DNA from: Ecdyonurus torrentis
Lineage: Eukaryota; Arthropoda; Insecta; Ephemeroptera; Heptageniidae
Assembly: GCA_949318235.1 (NCBI GenBank)
Contig: OX439131.1
Coordinates: 16,597,189 to 16,661,188 of the forward strand
Length of the DNA stretch: 64,000 bases
Direction: 5' to 3'
Below the pieces are notes generated by a model. That model made no database searches. It was not told the origin of the DNA and was given only the letters and a program-made list of their open reading frames with translations. Shown piece after piece: positions 39,864 to 53,317 of this stretch (positions are counted from its first letter, which is position 1; each line of letters starts with the position of its first letter). The translations under genes and the position numbers were made by a program.

Positions 39864-42452
39864 GGCGTCCGAACCTATTAGGAAATCTCGTTTAATTCCC
39901 TGTCTTGATGTTTATGTATTTTACATAAGCCTTTTATGTGTTTGTTTGACCGTATTTTAGAGAAAATATTATGTTAAAGGAATCTGTAAAATATAACACA
40001 AGATATACACACACCTATGTTTGTGTGTGGGTAGTACAAATCCCAATCTATGTTGAAAAGTAGTTTTGAATCCTAGCGCGATGTTTTTGTATTTTTCATA
40101 AGCCATAATTATGTAGTTAAGATAATATTAAGTAAAAATATTATGTTTAAAGAATAGGTAAAAATAGGCATCGCATAATACACACATCTATGTTTGTGAG
40201 CAAGCAGTGAGGGTCCCCACCGATCTTGAAATCTCGTTTTTTTTCATGGCACAATGTTTTTGTATTTTACATAATGCTTTCATATGTTTTTAATATAGTA
40301 AAAAGTGAAAATTTTGCGATTAAACGATCGGTAAAAAAAAGCTTCACATAATACACACACGTTTGTTTGTAACAAAGCTGTAGGCGTCCGAACCTATTAG
40401 GAAATCTCGTTTAATTCCCTGTCTTGATGTTTATGTATTTTACATAAGCAATTTATGTGTTTTTTTGACCGTAATTTAGAGAAAATATTATGTTAAAGGA
40501 ATCTGTATAATATAACACAAGATATACACACACCTATGTTTGTGTGTGGGTAGTACAAATCCCAATCTATGTTGAAAATTAGTTTTGAATCCTAGCGCGA
40601 TGTTTTTGTATTTTTTATAAGCCATAATTATGTATTTAAGCTAATATTAAGTAAAAATATTATGTTTAAAGAATATTCAAAATAGGCATTGCATAATACA
40701 CACATCTATGTTTGTGAGCAAGCAGTGAGGGTCCCCACCGATCTTGAAATCTTGTTTTATTTCATGGCGCAATGTTTTTGTATTTTACTTAATGCATTCA
40801 TATGTTTTTTAGATAGTAAAAAGTGAAAATGTTGTGATTAAACGATCGGTAAAAAAAAGCTTCACATAATACACACACGTATGTTTGTAACAAAGCTGTA
40901 GGCGTCCGAACCTATTAGGAAATCTCGTTTAATTCCCTGTCTTGATGTTTATGTATTTTACATAAGCCTTGTATGTGTTTGTTTGACCGTATTTTAGAGA
41001 AAATATTATGTTAAAGGAATCTGTAAAATATAACACAAGATATACACACACCTATGTTTGTGTGTAGGTAGTAGAAATCCTAATCTATGTTGAAAATTAG
41101 TTTTGAATCCTAGCGCGATGTTTTTGTATTTTTTATAAGCCATAATTATGTATTTAAGCTAATATTAAGTAAAAATATTATGTTTAATAATATTTATAAT
41201 AGGCATCGCATAATACACACATCTATGTTTGTGAGCAAGCAGTGAGGGTCCCCACCGATCTTGAAATCTTGTTTTATTTCATGGCGTAATGTTTTTGTAT
41301 TTTACTTAATGCATTCATATGTTTTTTAGATCGTAAAAAGTGAAAATTTTGTGATTAAACGATCGGTAAAAACAAGCTTCACATAATACACACACGTATG
41401 TTTGTAAGAAAGCTGTAGGCGTCCGAACCTATTAGGAAATCTCGTTTAATTCCCTGTCTTGATGTTTATGTATTTTACATAAGCCTTTTATGTGTTTGTT
41501 TGACCGTATTTTAGAGAAAATATTATGTTAAAGGAATCTGTAAAATATAACACAAGATATACACACACCTATGTTTGTGTGTGGGTAGTACAAATCCCAA
41601 TCTATGTTGAAAATTAGTTTTGAATCCTAGCGCGATGTTTTTGTATTTTTTATAAGCCATAATTATGTATTTAAGCTAATATTAAGTAAAAATATTATGT
41701 TTAAAGAATATTCAAAATAGGCATTGCATAATACACACATCTATGTTTGTGAGCAAGCAGTGAGGGTCCCCACCGATCTTGAAATCTTGTTTTATTTCAT
41801 GGCGCAATGTTTTTGTATTTTACTTAATGCATTCATATGTTTTTTAGATAGTAAAAAGTGAAAATGTTGTGATTAAATGATCGGTAAAAAAAAGCTTCAC
41901 ATAATACACACACGTATGTTTGTAACAAAGCTGTAGGCGTCCGAACCTATTAGGAAATCTCGTTTAATTCCCTGTCTTGATGTTTATGTATTTTACATAA
42001 GCCTTGTATGTGTTTGTTTGACCGTATTTTAAAAAAAATATTATGTTAAAGGAATCTGTAAAATATAACACAAGATATACACACACCTATGTTTGTGTGT
42101 AGGTAGTAGAAATCCTAATCTATGTTGAAAATTAGTTTTGAATCCTAGCGCGATGTTTTTGTATTTTTTATAAGCCATAATTATGTATTTAAGCTAATAT
42201 TAAGTAAAAATATTATGTTTAATAATATTTATAATAGGCATCGCATAATACACACATCTATGTTTGTGAGCAAGCAGTGAGGGTCCCCACCGATCTTGAA
42301 ATCTTGTTTTATTTCATGGCGTAATGTTTTTGTATTTTACTTAATGCATTCATATGTTTTTTAGATCGTAAAAAGTGAAAATTTTGTGATTAAACGATCG
42401 GTTAAAACAAGCTTCACATAATACACACACGTATGTTTGTAAGAAAGCTGTA
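39864..42452 (+). repeat. Trimer units 78-82 between the two e-b'-c' segments
   Basis: Unit starts are 39864 (b'), 40383 (c), 40901 (d), 41418 (A of the CTTTTATG type joined to c-type B and C) and 41936 (d). The c-d pair is present twice in a row (40383-41417 and 41418-42452), with the second c carrying a foreign A monomer. Both d units share GTAGGTAGTAGAAATCCTAA. The second has a private TTTTAAAAAAAATATT near 42028. Confidence 0.86.
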
Positions 42453-44008
42453 GGCGTCCGAACCTATTAGGAAATCTCGTTTAATTCCCTGTCTTGATGT
42501 TTATGTATTTTACATAAGCCTTTTATGTGTTTGTTTGACCGTATTTTAGAGAAAATATTATGTTAAAGGAATCTGTAAAATATAACACAAGATATACACA
42601 CACCTATGTTTGTGTGTGGGTAGTACAAATCCCAATCTATGTTGAAAATTAGTTTTGAATCCTAGCGCGATGTTTTTGTATTTTTCATAAGCCATAATTA
42701 TGTATTTAAGATAATATTAAGTAAAAATATTATGTTTAAAGAATAGGTAAAAATAGGCATTGCATAATACACACATCTATGTTTGTGAGCAAGCAGTGAG
42801 GGTCCTTACCGATCTTGAAATCTTGTTTTATTTCATGGCGCAATGTTTTTGTATTTTACTTAATGCATTCATATGTTTTGTAGATCGTAAAAAGTAAAAA
42901 TTTTGTGATTAAACGATTGGTAAAAACAAGCTTCACATAATACACACACGTATGTTTGTAAGAAAGCTGTAGGCGTCCGAACCTATTAGGAAATCTCGTT
43001 TAATTCCCTGTCTTGATGTTTATGTATTTTACATAAGCCTTTTATGTGTTTGTTTGACCGTATTTTAGAGAAAATATTATGTTAAAGGAATCTGTAAAAT
43101 ATAACACAAGATATACACACACCTATGTTTGTGTGTGGGTATTACAAATCCCAATCTATGTTGAAAAGTAGTTTTGAATCCTAGCGCGATGTTTTTGTAT
43201 TTTTCATAAGCCATAATTATGTAGTTAAGATAATATTAAGTAAAAATATTATGTTTAAAGAATAGGTAAAAATAGGCATCGCATAATACACACATCTATG
43301 TTTGTGAGCAAACAGTGAGGGTCCCCACCGATCTTGAAATCTCGTTTTTTTTCATGGCACAATGTTTTTGTATTTTACATAATGCTTTCATATGTTTTTA
43401 ATATAGTAAAAAGTGAAAATTTTGCGATTAAACGATCGGTAAAAAAAAGCTTCACATAATACACACACGTTTGTTTGTAACAAAGCTGTAGGCGTCCGAA
43501 CCTATTAGGAAATCTCGTTTAATTCCCTGTCTTGATGTTTATGTATTTTACATAAGCAATTTATGTGTTTTTTTGACCGTAATTTAGAGAAAATATTATG
43601 TTAAAGGAATCTGTATAATATAACACAAGATATACACACACCTATGTTTGTGTGTGGGTAGTACAAATCCCAATCTATGTTGAAAATTAGTTTTGAATCC
43701 TAGCGCGATTTTTTTGTACTTTTTATAAGCCATAATTATGTATTTAAGCTAATATTAAGTAAAAATATTATGTTTAAAGAATATTCAAAATAGGCATTGC
43801 ATAATACACACATCTATGTTTGTGAGCAAGCAGTGAGGGTCCCCACCGATCTTGAAATCTTGTTTTATTTCATGGCGCAATGTTTTTGTATTTTACTTAA
43901 TGCATTCATATGTTTTTTAGATAGTAAAAAGTGAAAATGTTGTGATTAAACGATCGGTAAAAAAAAGCTTCACATAATACACACACGTATGTTTGTAACA
44001 AAGCTGTA
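42453..44008 (+). repeat. 3-unit segment e-b'-c', right copy of an 8-unit offset pair
   Basis: Units 42453, 42972 and 43491 match 38308-39863 in length (519, 519, 518) and in all rare markers. Here c' has the ordinary c tail (CGATCGG plus a longer A-run, then GTATGTTTGTAACAAAG) and runs into a d unit as expected. The right copy therefore shows the ancestral junction and the left copy the recombined one. Confidence 0.88.
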
Positions 44009-44525
44009 GGCGTCCGAACCTATTAGGAATTCTCGTTTAATTCCCTGTCTTGATGTTTATGTATTTTACATAAGCCTTGTATGTGTTTGTTTGACCGTAT
44101 TTTAGAGAAAATATTATGTTAAAGGAATCTGTAAAATATAACACAAGATATACACACACCTATGTTTGTGTGTGGGTAGTACAAATCCCAATCTATGTTG
44201 AAAATTAGTTTTGAATCCTAGCGCGATGTTTTTGTATTTTTTATAAGCCATAATTATGTATTTAAGCTAATATTAAGTAAAAATATTATGTTTAATAATA
44301 TTTATAATAGGCATCGCATAATACACACATCTATGTTTGTGAGCAAGCAGTGAGGGTCCCCACCGATCTTGAAATCTTGATTTATTTAATGGCGTAATGT
44401 TTTTGTATTTTACTTAATGCATTCATATGTTTTTTAGATCGTAAAAAGTGAAAATTTTGTGATTAAACGATCGGTAAAAACAAGCTTCACATAATACACA
44501 CACGTATGTTTGTAAGAAAGCTGTA

Positions 44526-46595
44526 GGCGTCCGAACCTATTAGGAAATCTCGTTTAATTCCCTGTCTTGATGTTTATGTATTTTACATAAGCCTTTTATG
44601 TGTTTGTTTGACCGTATTTTAGAGAAAATATTATGTTAAAGGAATCTGTAAAATATAACACAAGATATACACACACCTATGTTTGTGTGTGGGTAGTACA
44701 AATCCCAATCTATGTTGAAAATTAGTTTTGAATCCTAGCGCGATGTTTTTGTATTTTTCATAATCCATAATTATGTATTTAAGATAATATTAAGTAAAAA
44801 TTTTATGTTTAAAGAATATTTAAAATAGGCATTGCATAATACACACATCTATGTTTGTGAGCAAACAGTGAGGGTCCTTACCGATCTTGAAATCTTGTTT
44901 TATTTCATGGCGCAATGTTTTTGTATTTTACATAATGCATTCATATGTTTTTAAGATAGTAAAAAGTGAAAATTTTGGAATTAAACTATTAAAAAAAAAG
45001 CTTCACTTAATACACACACGTATGTTTGTAAGAAAGCTGTAGGCGTCCGAACCTATTAGGAAATCTCGTTTAATTCCCTGTCTTGATGTTTATGTATTTT
45101 ACATAAGCCTTTTATGTGTTTGTTTGACCGTATTTTAGAGAAAATATTATGTTAAAGGAATCTGTAAAATATAACACAAGATATACACACACCTATGTTT
45201 GTGTGTGGGTAGTACAAATCCCAATCTATGTTGAAAATTAGTTTTGAATCCTAGCGCGATGTTTTTGTATTTTTCATAAGCCATAATTATGTATTTAAGA
45301 TAATATTAAGTAAAAATATTATGTTTAAAGAATAGGTAAAAATAGGCATCGCATAATACACACATCTATGTTTGTGAGCAAGCAGTGAGGGTCCCCACCG
45401 ATCTTGAAATCTCGTTTTTTTTCATGGCACAATGTTTTTGTATTTTACATAATGCTTTCATATGTTTTTAATATAGTAAAAAGTGAAAATTTTGCGATTA
45501 AACGATCGGTAAAAAAAAGCTTCACATAATACACACACGTTTGTTTGTAACAAAGCTGTAGGCGTCCGAACCTATTAGGAAATCTCGTTTAATTCCCTGT
45601 CTTGATGTTTATGTATTTTACATAAGCAATTTATGTGTTTTTTTGACCGTAATTTAGAGAAAATATTATGTTAAAGGAATCTGTATAATATAACACAAGA
45701 TATACACACACCTATGTTTGTGTGTGGGTAGTACAAATCCCAATCTATGTTGAAAATTAGTTTTGAATCCTAGCGCGATGTTTTTGTATTTTTTATAAGC
45801 CATAATTATGTATTTAAGCTAATATTAAGTAAAAATATTATGTTTAAAGAATATTCAAAATAGGCATTGCATAATACACACATCTATGTTTGTGAGCAAG
45901 CAGTGAGGGTCCCCACCGATCTTGAAATCTTGTTTTATTTCATGGCGCAATGTTTTTGTATTTTACTTAATGCATTCATATGTTTTTTAGATAGTAAAAA
46001 GTGAAAATGTTGTGATTTAACGATCGGTAAAAAAAAGCTTCACATAATACACACACGTATGTTTGTAACAAAGCTGTAGGCGTCCGAACCTATTAGGAAA
46101 TCTCGTTTAATTCCCTGTCTTGATGTTTATGTATTTTACATAAGCCTTGTATGTGTTTGTTTGACCGTATTTTAGAGAAAATATTATGTTAAAGGAATCT
46201 GTAAAATATAACACAAGATATACACACACCTATGTTTGTGTGTAGGTAGTAGAAATCCTAATCTATGTTGAAAATTAGTTTTGAATCCTAGCGCGATGTT
46301 TTTGTATTTTTTATAAGCCATAATTATGTATTTAAGCTAATATTAAGTAAAAATATTATGTTTAATAATATTTATAATAGGCATCGCATAATACACACAT
46401 CTATGTTTGTGAGCAAGCAGTGAGGGTCCCCACCGATCTTGAAATCTTGTTTTATTTCATGGCGTAATGTTTTTGTATTTTACTTAATGCATTCATATGT
46501 TTTTTAGATCGTAAAAAGTGAAAATTTTGTGATTAAACGATCGGTAAAAACAAGCTTCACATAATACACACACGTATGTTTGTAAGAAAGCTGTA
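44526..46595 (+). repeat. Clean 2.07-kb a-b-c-d super-repeat, copy 2
   Basis: Four trimers (44526 a, 45042 b, 45561 c, 46079 d) with the same markers as the copy at 36238: AAAATTTTATG and GGAATTAAAC in a, CTGTATAATATAAC in c, and GTAGGTAGTAGAAATCCTAA in d. Private changes include CATAATCCATAAT in a and GTGATTTAACG in c. Confidence 0.9.
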
Positions 46596-48655
46596 GGCGT
46601 CCGAACCTATTAGGAAATCTCGTTTAATTTCCTGTCTTGATGTTTATGTATTTTACATAAGCCTTTTATGTGTTTGTTTGACCGTATTTTAGAGAAAATA
46701 TTATGTTAAAGGAATCTGTAAAATATAACACAAGATATACACACACCTATGTTTGTGTGTGGGTAGTACAAATCCCAATCTATGTTGAAAATTAGTTTTG
46801 AATCCTAGCGCGATGTTTTTGTATTTTTCATAAGCCATAATTATGTATTTAAGATAATATTAAGTAAAAATATTATGTTTAAAAAATATTTAAAATAGGC
46901 ATTGCATAATACACACATCTATTTTTGTGAGCAAACAGTGAGGGTCCTTACCGATCTTGAAATCTTGTTTTATTTCATGGCGCAATGTTTTTGTATTTTA
47001 CATAATGCATTCATATGTTTTTAAGATAGTAAAAAGTGAAAATTTTGGAATTAAAATATTAAAAAAAAAGCTTCACTTAATACACACACGTATGTTTGTA
47101 AGAAAGCTGTAGGCGTCCGAACCTATTAGGAAATCTCGTTTAATTCCCTGTCTTGATGTTTATGTATTTTACATAAGCCTTTTATGTGTTTGTTTGACCG
47201 TATTTTAGAGAAAATATTATGTTAAAGGAATCTGTAAAATATAACACAAAATATACACACACCTATGTTTGTGTGTGGGTAGTACAAATCCCAATCTATG
47301 TTGAAAATTAGTTTTGAATCCTAGCGCGATGTTTTTGTATTTTTCATAAGCCATAATTATGTATTTAAGCTAATATTAAGTAAAAATATTATGTTTAATA
47401 ATATTTATAATAGGCATCGCATAATACACACATCTATGTTTGTGAGCAAGCAGTGAGGGTCCCCACCGATCTTGAAATCTTGTTTTATTTCATGGCGTAA
47501 TGTTTTTGTATTTTACTTAATGCATTCATATGTTTTTTAGATCGTAAAAATTTTGTGATTAAACGATCGGTAAAAACAAGCTTCACATAATACACACACG
47601 TATGTTTGTAAGAAAGCTGTAGGCGTCCGAACCTATTAGGAAATCTCGTTTAATTCCCTGTCTTGATGTTTATGTATTTTACATAAGCCTTTTATGTGTT
47701 TGTTTGACCGTATTTTAGAGAAAATATTATGTTAAAGGAATCTGTAAAATATAACACAAAATATACACACACCTATGTTTGTGTGTGGGTAGTACAAATC
47801 CCAATCTATGTTGAAAATTAGTTTTGAATCCTAGCGCGATGTTTTTGTATTTTTCATAAGCCATAATTATGTATTTAAGATAATATTAAGTAAAAATATT
47901 ATGTTTAAAGAATAGGTAAAAATAGGCATCGCATAATACACACATCTATGTTTGTGAGCAAGCAGTGGGGTCCCCACCGATCTTGAAATCTCGTTTTTTT
48001 TCATGGCACAATGTTTTTGTATTTTACATAATGCATTCATATGTTTTTAAGATAGTAAAAAGTGAAAATTTTGGGATTAAACTATTAAAAAAAAAGCTTC
48101 ACTTAATACACACACGTATGTTTGTAAGAAAGCTGTAGGCGTCCGAACCTATTAGGAAATCTCGTTTAATTCCCTGTCTTGATGTTTATGTATTTTACAT
48201 AAGCCTTTTATGTGTTTGTTTGACCGTATTTTAGAGAAAATATTATGTTAAAGGAATCTGTAAAATATAACACAAAATATACACACACCTATGTTTGTGT
48301 GTTGGTAGTACAAATCCCAATCTATGTTGAAAATTAGTTTTGAATCCTAGCGCGATGTTTTTGTATTTTTCATAAGCCATAATTATGTATTTAAGATAAT
48401 ATTAAGTAAAAATATTATGTTTAAAGAATAGGTAAAAATAGGCATCGCATAATACACACATCTATGTTTGTGAGCAGGCAAAGGGGTCCCCACCGATCTT
48501 GAAATCTCGTTTTTTTTCATGGCACAATGTTTTTGTATTTTACATAATGCTTTCATATGTTTTTAATATAGTAAAAAGTGAAAATTTTGAGATTAAACGA
48601 TCGGTAAAAAAAAGCTTCACATAATACACACACGTATGTTTGTAAGAAAGCTGTA
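46596..48655 (+). repeat. Units 91-94 with CACAAAATATAC marker and small indels
   Basis: Unit starts are 46596, 47112, 47622 and 48138. The last three share ACACAAAATATACAC instead of ACACAAGATATACAC. Unit 47112 is only 510 bp, from an 8-bp loss in C near 47545. Unit 47622 joins a b-type C start (CTCGTTTTTTTTC, GGCAC) to an a-type C end (ATTCATATGTTTTTAAGATAG, GGGATTAAAC). Units 47622 and 48138 have altered sequence at GCAAGCAGTGAGGGTCC (CAGTGGGGTCC and CAGGCAAAGGGGTCC). Confidence 0.85.
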
Positions 48656-50210
48656 GGCGTCCGAACCTATTAGGAAATCTTGTTTAATTCCCTGTCTTGA
48701 TGTTTATGTATTTTACATAAGCCTTTTATGTGTTTGTTTGACCGTATTTTAGAGAAAATATTATCTTAAAGGAATCTATAAAATATAACACAAGATATAC
48801 ACACACCTATGCTTGTGTGTGGGTAGTACAAATCCCAATCTATGTTGAAAATTAGTTTTGAATCCTAGCGCGATGTTTTTGTATTTTTCATAATCCATAA
48901 TTATGTATTTAAGATAATATTAAGTAAAAATATTATGTTTAAAGAATATTTAAAATAGACATTGCATAATACACACATCTATGTTTGTGAGCAAACAGTG
49001 AGGGTCCTTACCGATCTTGAAATCTTGTTTTATTTCATGGCGCAATGTTTTTGTATTTTACATAATGCATTCATATGTTTTTAAGATAGTAAAAAGTGAA
49101 AATTTTGGGATTAAACTATTGAAAAAAAAAGCTTCACTTAATACACACACGTATGTTTGTAAGAAAGCTGTAGGCGTCCGAACCTATTAGGAAATCTCGT
49201 TTTATTCCCTGTCTTGATGTTTATGTATTTTACATAATCCTTTTATGTGTTTGTTTGACCGTATTTTAGAGAAAATATTATGTTAAAGGAATCTGTAAAA
49301 TATAACACAAGATATACACACACCTATGTTTGTGTGTGGGTAGTACAAATCCCAATCTATGTTGAAAAGTAGTTTTGAATCCTAGCGCGATGTTTTTGTA
49401 TTTTTCATAAGCCATAATTATGTAGTTAAGATAATATTAAGTAAAAATATTATGTTTAAAGAATAGGTAAAAATAGGCATCGCATAATACACACATCTAT
49501 GTTTGTGAGCAAGCAGTGAGGGTCCCCACCGATCTTGAAATCTCGTTTTTTTTTCATGGCACAATGTTTTTGTATTTTACATAATGCTTTCATATGTTTT
49601 TAATATAGTAAAAAGTGAAAATTTTGAGATTAAACGATCAGTAAAAAAAAGCTTCACATAATACACACACGTTTGTTTGTAACAAAGCTGTAGGCGTCCG
49701 AACCTATTAGGAAATCTCGTTTAATTCCCTGTCTTGATGTTAACGTATTTTACATAAGCCTTTTATGTGTTTGTTTGACCGTATTTTAGAGAAAATATTA
49801 TGTTAAAGGAATCTGTAAAATATAACACAAGATATACACACACCTATGTTTGTGTGTGGGTAGTACAAATCCCAATCTATGTTGAAAATTAGTTTTGAAT
49901 CCTAGCGCGATGTTTTTGTATTTTTCATAAGCCATAATTATGTATTTAAGATAATATTAAGTAAAAATATTATGTTTAAAGAATATTTAAAATAGGAATT
50001 GCATAATACACACATCTATGTTTGTGAGCAAGCAGTGAGGGTCCTTACCGATCTTGAAATCTTGTTTTATTTCATGGCGCAATGTTTTTGTATTTTACTT
50101 AATGCATTCATATGTTTTGTAGATCGTAAAAAGTAAAAATTTTGTGATTAAACGATTGGTAAAAACAAGCTTCACATAATACACACACGTATGTTTGTAA
50201 GAAAGCTGTA

Positions 50211-52282
50211 GGCGTCTGAACCTATTAGGAAATCTCGTTTAATTCCCTGTCTTGATGTTTATGTATTTTACATAAGCCTTTTATGTGTTTGTTTGACCGT
50301 ATTTTAGAGAAAATATTATGTTAAAGGAATCTGTAAAATATAACACAAGATATACACACACCTATGTTTGTGTGTGGGTAGTACAAATCCCAATCTATGT
50401 TGAAAAGTAGTTTTGAATCCTAGCGCGATGTTTTTGTATTTTTCATAAGCCATAATTATGTAGTTAAGATAATATTAAGTAAAAATATTATGTTTAAAGA
50501 ATAGGTAAAAATAGGCATCGCATAATACACACATCTATGTTTGTGAGCAAGCAGTGAGGGTCCCCACCGATCTTGAAATCTCGTTTTTTTTCATGGCACA
50601 ATGTTTTTGTATTTTACATAATGCTTTCATATGTTTTTAATATAGTAAAAAGTGAAAATTTTGCGATTAAACGATCGGTAAAAAAAGCTTCACATAATAC
50701 ACACACGTTTGTTTGTAACAAAGCTGTAGGCGTCCGAACCTATTAGGAAATCTCGTTTAATTCCCTGTCTTGATGTTTATGTATTTTACATAAGCAATTT
50801 ATGTGTTTTTTTGACCGTAATTTAGAGAAAATATTATGTTAAAGGAATCTGTATAATATAACACAAGATATACACACACCTATGTTTGTGTGTGGGTAGT
50901 ACAAATCCCAATCTATGTTGAAAATTAGTTTTGAATCCTAGCGCGATTTTTTTGTACTTTTTATAAGCCATAATTATGTATTTAAGCTAATATTAAGTAA
51001 AAATATTATGTTTAAAGAATATTCAAAATAGGCATTGCATAATACACACATCTATGTTTGTGAGCAAGCAGTGAGGGTCCCCACCGATCTTGAAATCTTG
51101 TTTTATTTCATGGCGCAATGTTTTTGTATTTTACTTAATGCATTCATATGTTTTTTAGATAGTAAAAAGTGAAAATGTTGTGATTAAACGATCGGTAAAA
51201 AAAAGCTTCACATAATACACACACGTATGTTTGTAACAAAGCTGTAGGCGTCCGAACCTATTAGGAAATCTCGTTTAATTCCCTGTCTTGATGTTTATGT
51301 ATTTTACATAAGCCTTGTATGTGTTTGTTTGACCGTATTTTAGAGAAAATATTATGTTAAAGGAATCTGTAAAATATAACACAAGATATACACACACCTA
51401 TGTTTGTGTGTGGGTAGTACAAATCCCAATCTATGTTGAAAATTAGTTTTGAATCCTAGCGCGATGTTTTTGTATTTTTTATAAGCCATAATTATGTATT
51501 TAAGCTAATATTAAGTAAAAATATTATGTTTAATAATATTTATAATAGGCATCGCATAATACACACATCTATGTTTGTGAGCAAGCAGTGAGGGTCCCCA
51601 CCGATCTTGAAATCTTGTTTTATTTAATGGCGTAATGTTTTTGTATTTTACTTAATGCATTCATATGTTTTTTAGATCGTAAAAAGTGAAAATTTTGTGA
51701 TTAAACGATCGGTAAAAACAAGCTTCACATAATACACACACGTATGTTTGTAAGAAAGCTGTAGGCGTCCGATCCTATTAGGAAATCTCGTTTAATTCCC
51801 TGTCTTGATGTTTATGTATTTTACATAAGCCTTTTATGTGTTTGTTTGACCGTATTTTAGAGAAAATATTATGTTAAAGGAATCTGTAAAATATAACACA
51901 AGATATACACACACCTATGTTTGTGTGTGGGTAGTACAAATCCCAATCTATGTTGAAAATTAGTTTTGAATCCTAGCGCGATGTTTTTGTATTTTTCATA
52001 AGCCATAATTATGTATTTAAGATAATATTAAGTAAAAATATTATGTTTAAAGAATAGGTAAAAATAGGCATCGCATAATACACACATCTATGTTTGTGAG
52101 CAAGCAGTGAGGGTCCCCACCGATCTTGAAATCTCGTTTTTTTTCATGGCACAATGTTTTTGTATTTTACATAATGCTTTCATATGTTTTTAATATAGTA
52201 AAAAGTGAAAATTTTGCGATTAAACGATCGGTAAAAAAAAGCTTCACATAATACACACACGTTTGTTTGTAACAAAGCTGTA
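50211..52282 (+). repeat. Trimer units 98-101 (b'-c'-d-b) between long duplication copies
   Basis: Unit starts are 50211 (b', GTCTGAACC), 50729 (c', GATTTTTTTGTAC), 51247 (d, TTTAATGGCGTAATG) and 51764 (b, GTCCGATCCTATT). The c'-d pair is repeated immediately after at 52283-53317, again followed by a unit starting GTCCGATCCTATT (53318). This is a 1554-bp (3-unit) local duplication. Confidence 0.87.
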
Positions 52283-53317
52283 GGCGTCCGAACCTATTAG
52301 GAAATCTCGTTTAATTCCCTGTCTTGATGTTTATGTATTTTACATAAGCAATTTATGTGTTTTTTTGACCGTAATTTAGAGAAAATATTATGTTAAAGGA
52401 ATCTGTATAATATAACACAAGATATACACACACCTATGTTTGTGTGTGGGTAGTACAAATCCCAATCTATGTTGAAAATTAGTTTTGAATCCTAGCGCGA
52501 TTTTTTTGTACTTTTTATAAGCCATAATTATGTATTTAAGCTAATATTAAGTAAAAATATTATGTTTAAAGAATATTCAAAATAGGCATTGCATAATACA
52601 CACATCTATGTTTGTGAGCAAGCAGTGAGGGTCCCCACCGATCTTGAAATCTTGTTTTATTTCATGGCGCAATGTTTTTGTATTTTACTTAATGCATTCA
52701 TATGTTTTTTAGATAGTAAAAAGTGAAAATGTTGTGATTAAACGATCGGTAAAAAAAAGCTTCACATAATACACACACGTATGTTTGTAACAAAGCTGTA
52801 GGCGTCCGAACCTATTAGGAAATCTCGTTTAATTCCCTGTCTTGATGTTTATGTATTTTACATAAGCCTTGTATGTGTTTGTTTGACCGTATTTTAGAGA
52901 AAATATTATGTTAAAGGAATCTGTAAAATATAACACAAGATATACACACACCTATGTTTGTGTGTGGGTAGTACAAATCCCAATCTATGTTGAAAATTAG
53001 TTTTGAATCCTAGCGCGATGTTTTTGTATTTTTTATAAGCCATAATTATGTATTTAAGCTAATATTAAGTAAAAATATTATGTTTAATAATATTTATAAT
53101 AGGCATCGCATAATACACACATCTATGTTTGTGAGCAAGCAGTGAGGGTCCCCACCGATCTTGAAATCTTGTTTTATTTAATGGCGTAATGTTTTTGTAT
53201 TTTACTTAATGCATTCATATGTTTTTTAGATCGTAAAAAGTGAAAATTTTGTGATTAAACGATCGGTAAAAACAAGCTTCACATAATACACACACGTATG
53301 TTTGTAAGAAAGCTGTA

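Larger units (their letters stand above)
43491..50210 (+). repeat. Long segmental duplication within the array, left copy (13 units)
   Basis: Unit starts are 43491 (c'), 44009 (d), 44526 (a), 45042 (b), 45561 (c), 46079 (d), 46596 (a), 47112, 47622, 48138, 48656 (a), 49173 (b') and 49693. The same succession of rare variants is found at 52283-57981: GATTTTTTTGTAC, TTTAATGGCGTAATG, AAAATTTTATG, GTAGGTAGTAG, CTATTTTTGTGAG, CACAAAATATAC, GAATCTATAAAAT with AATAGACATTGC, CATAATCCTTTTATG, and finally AATAGGAATTGC. The left copy has two more trimers than the right. This pair spans more trimers than any other match I found. Confidence 0.85.
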
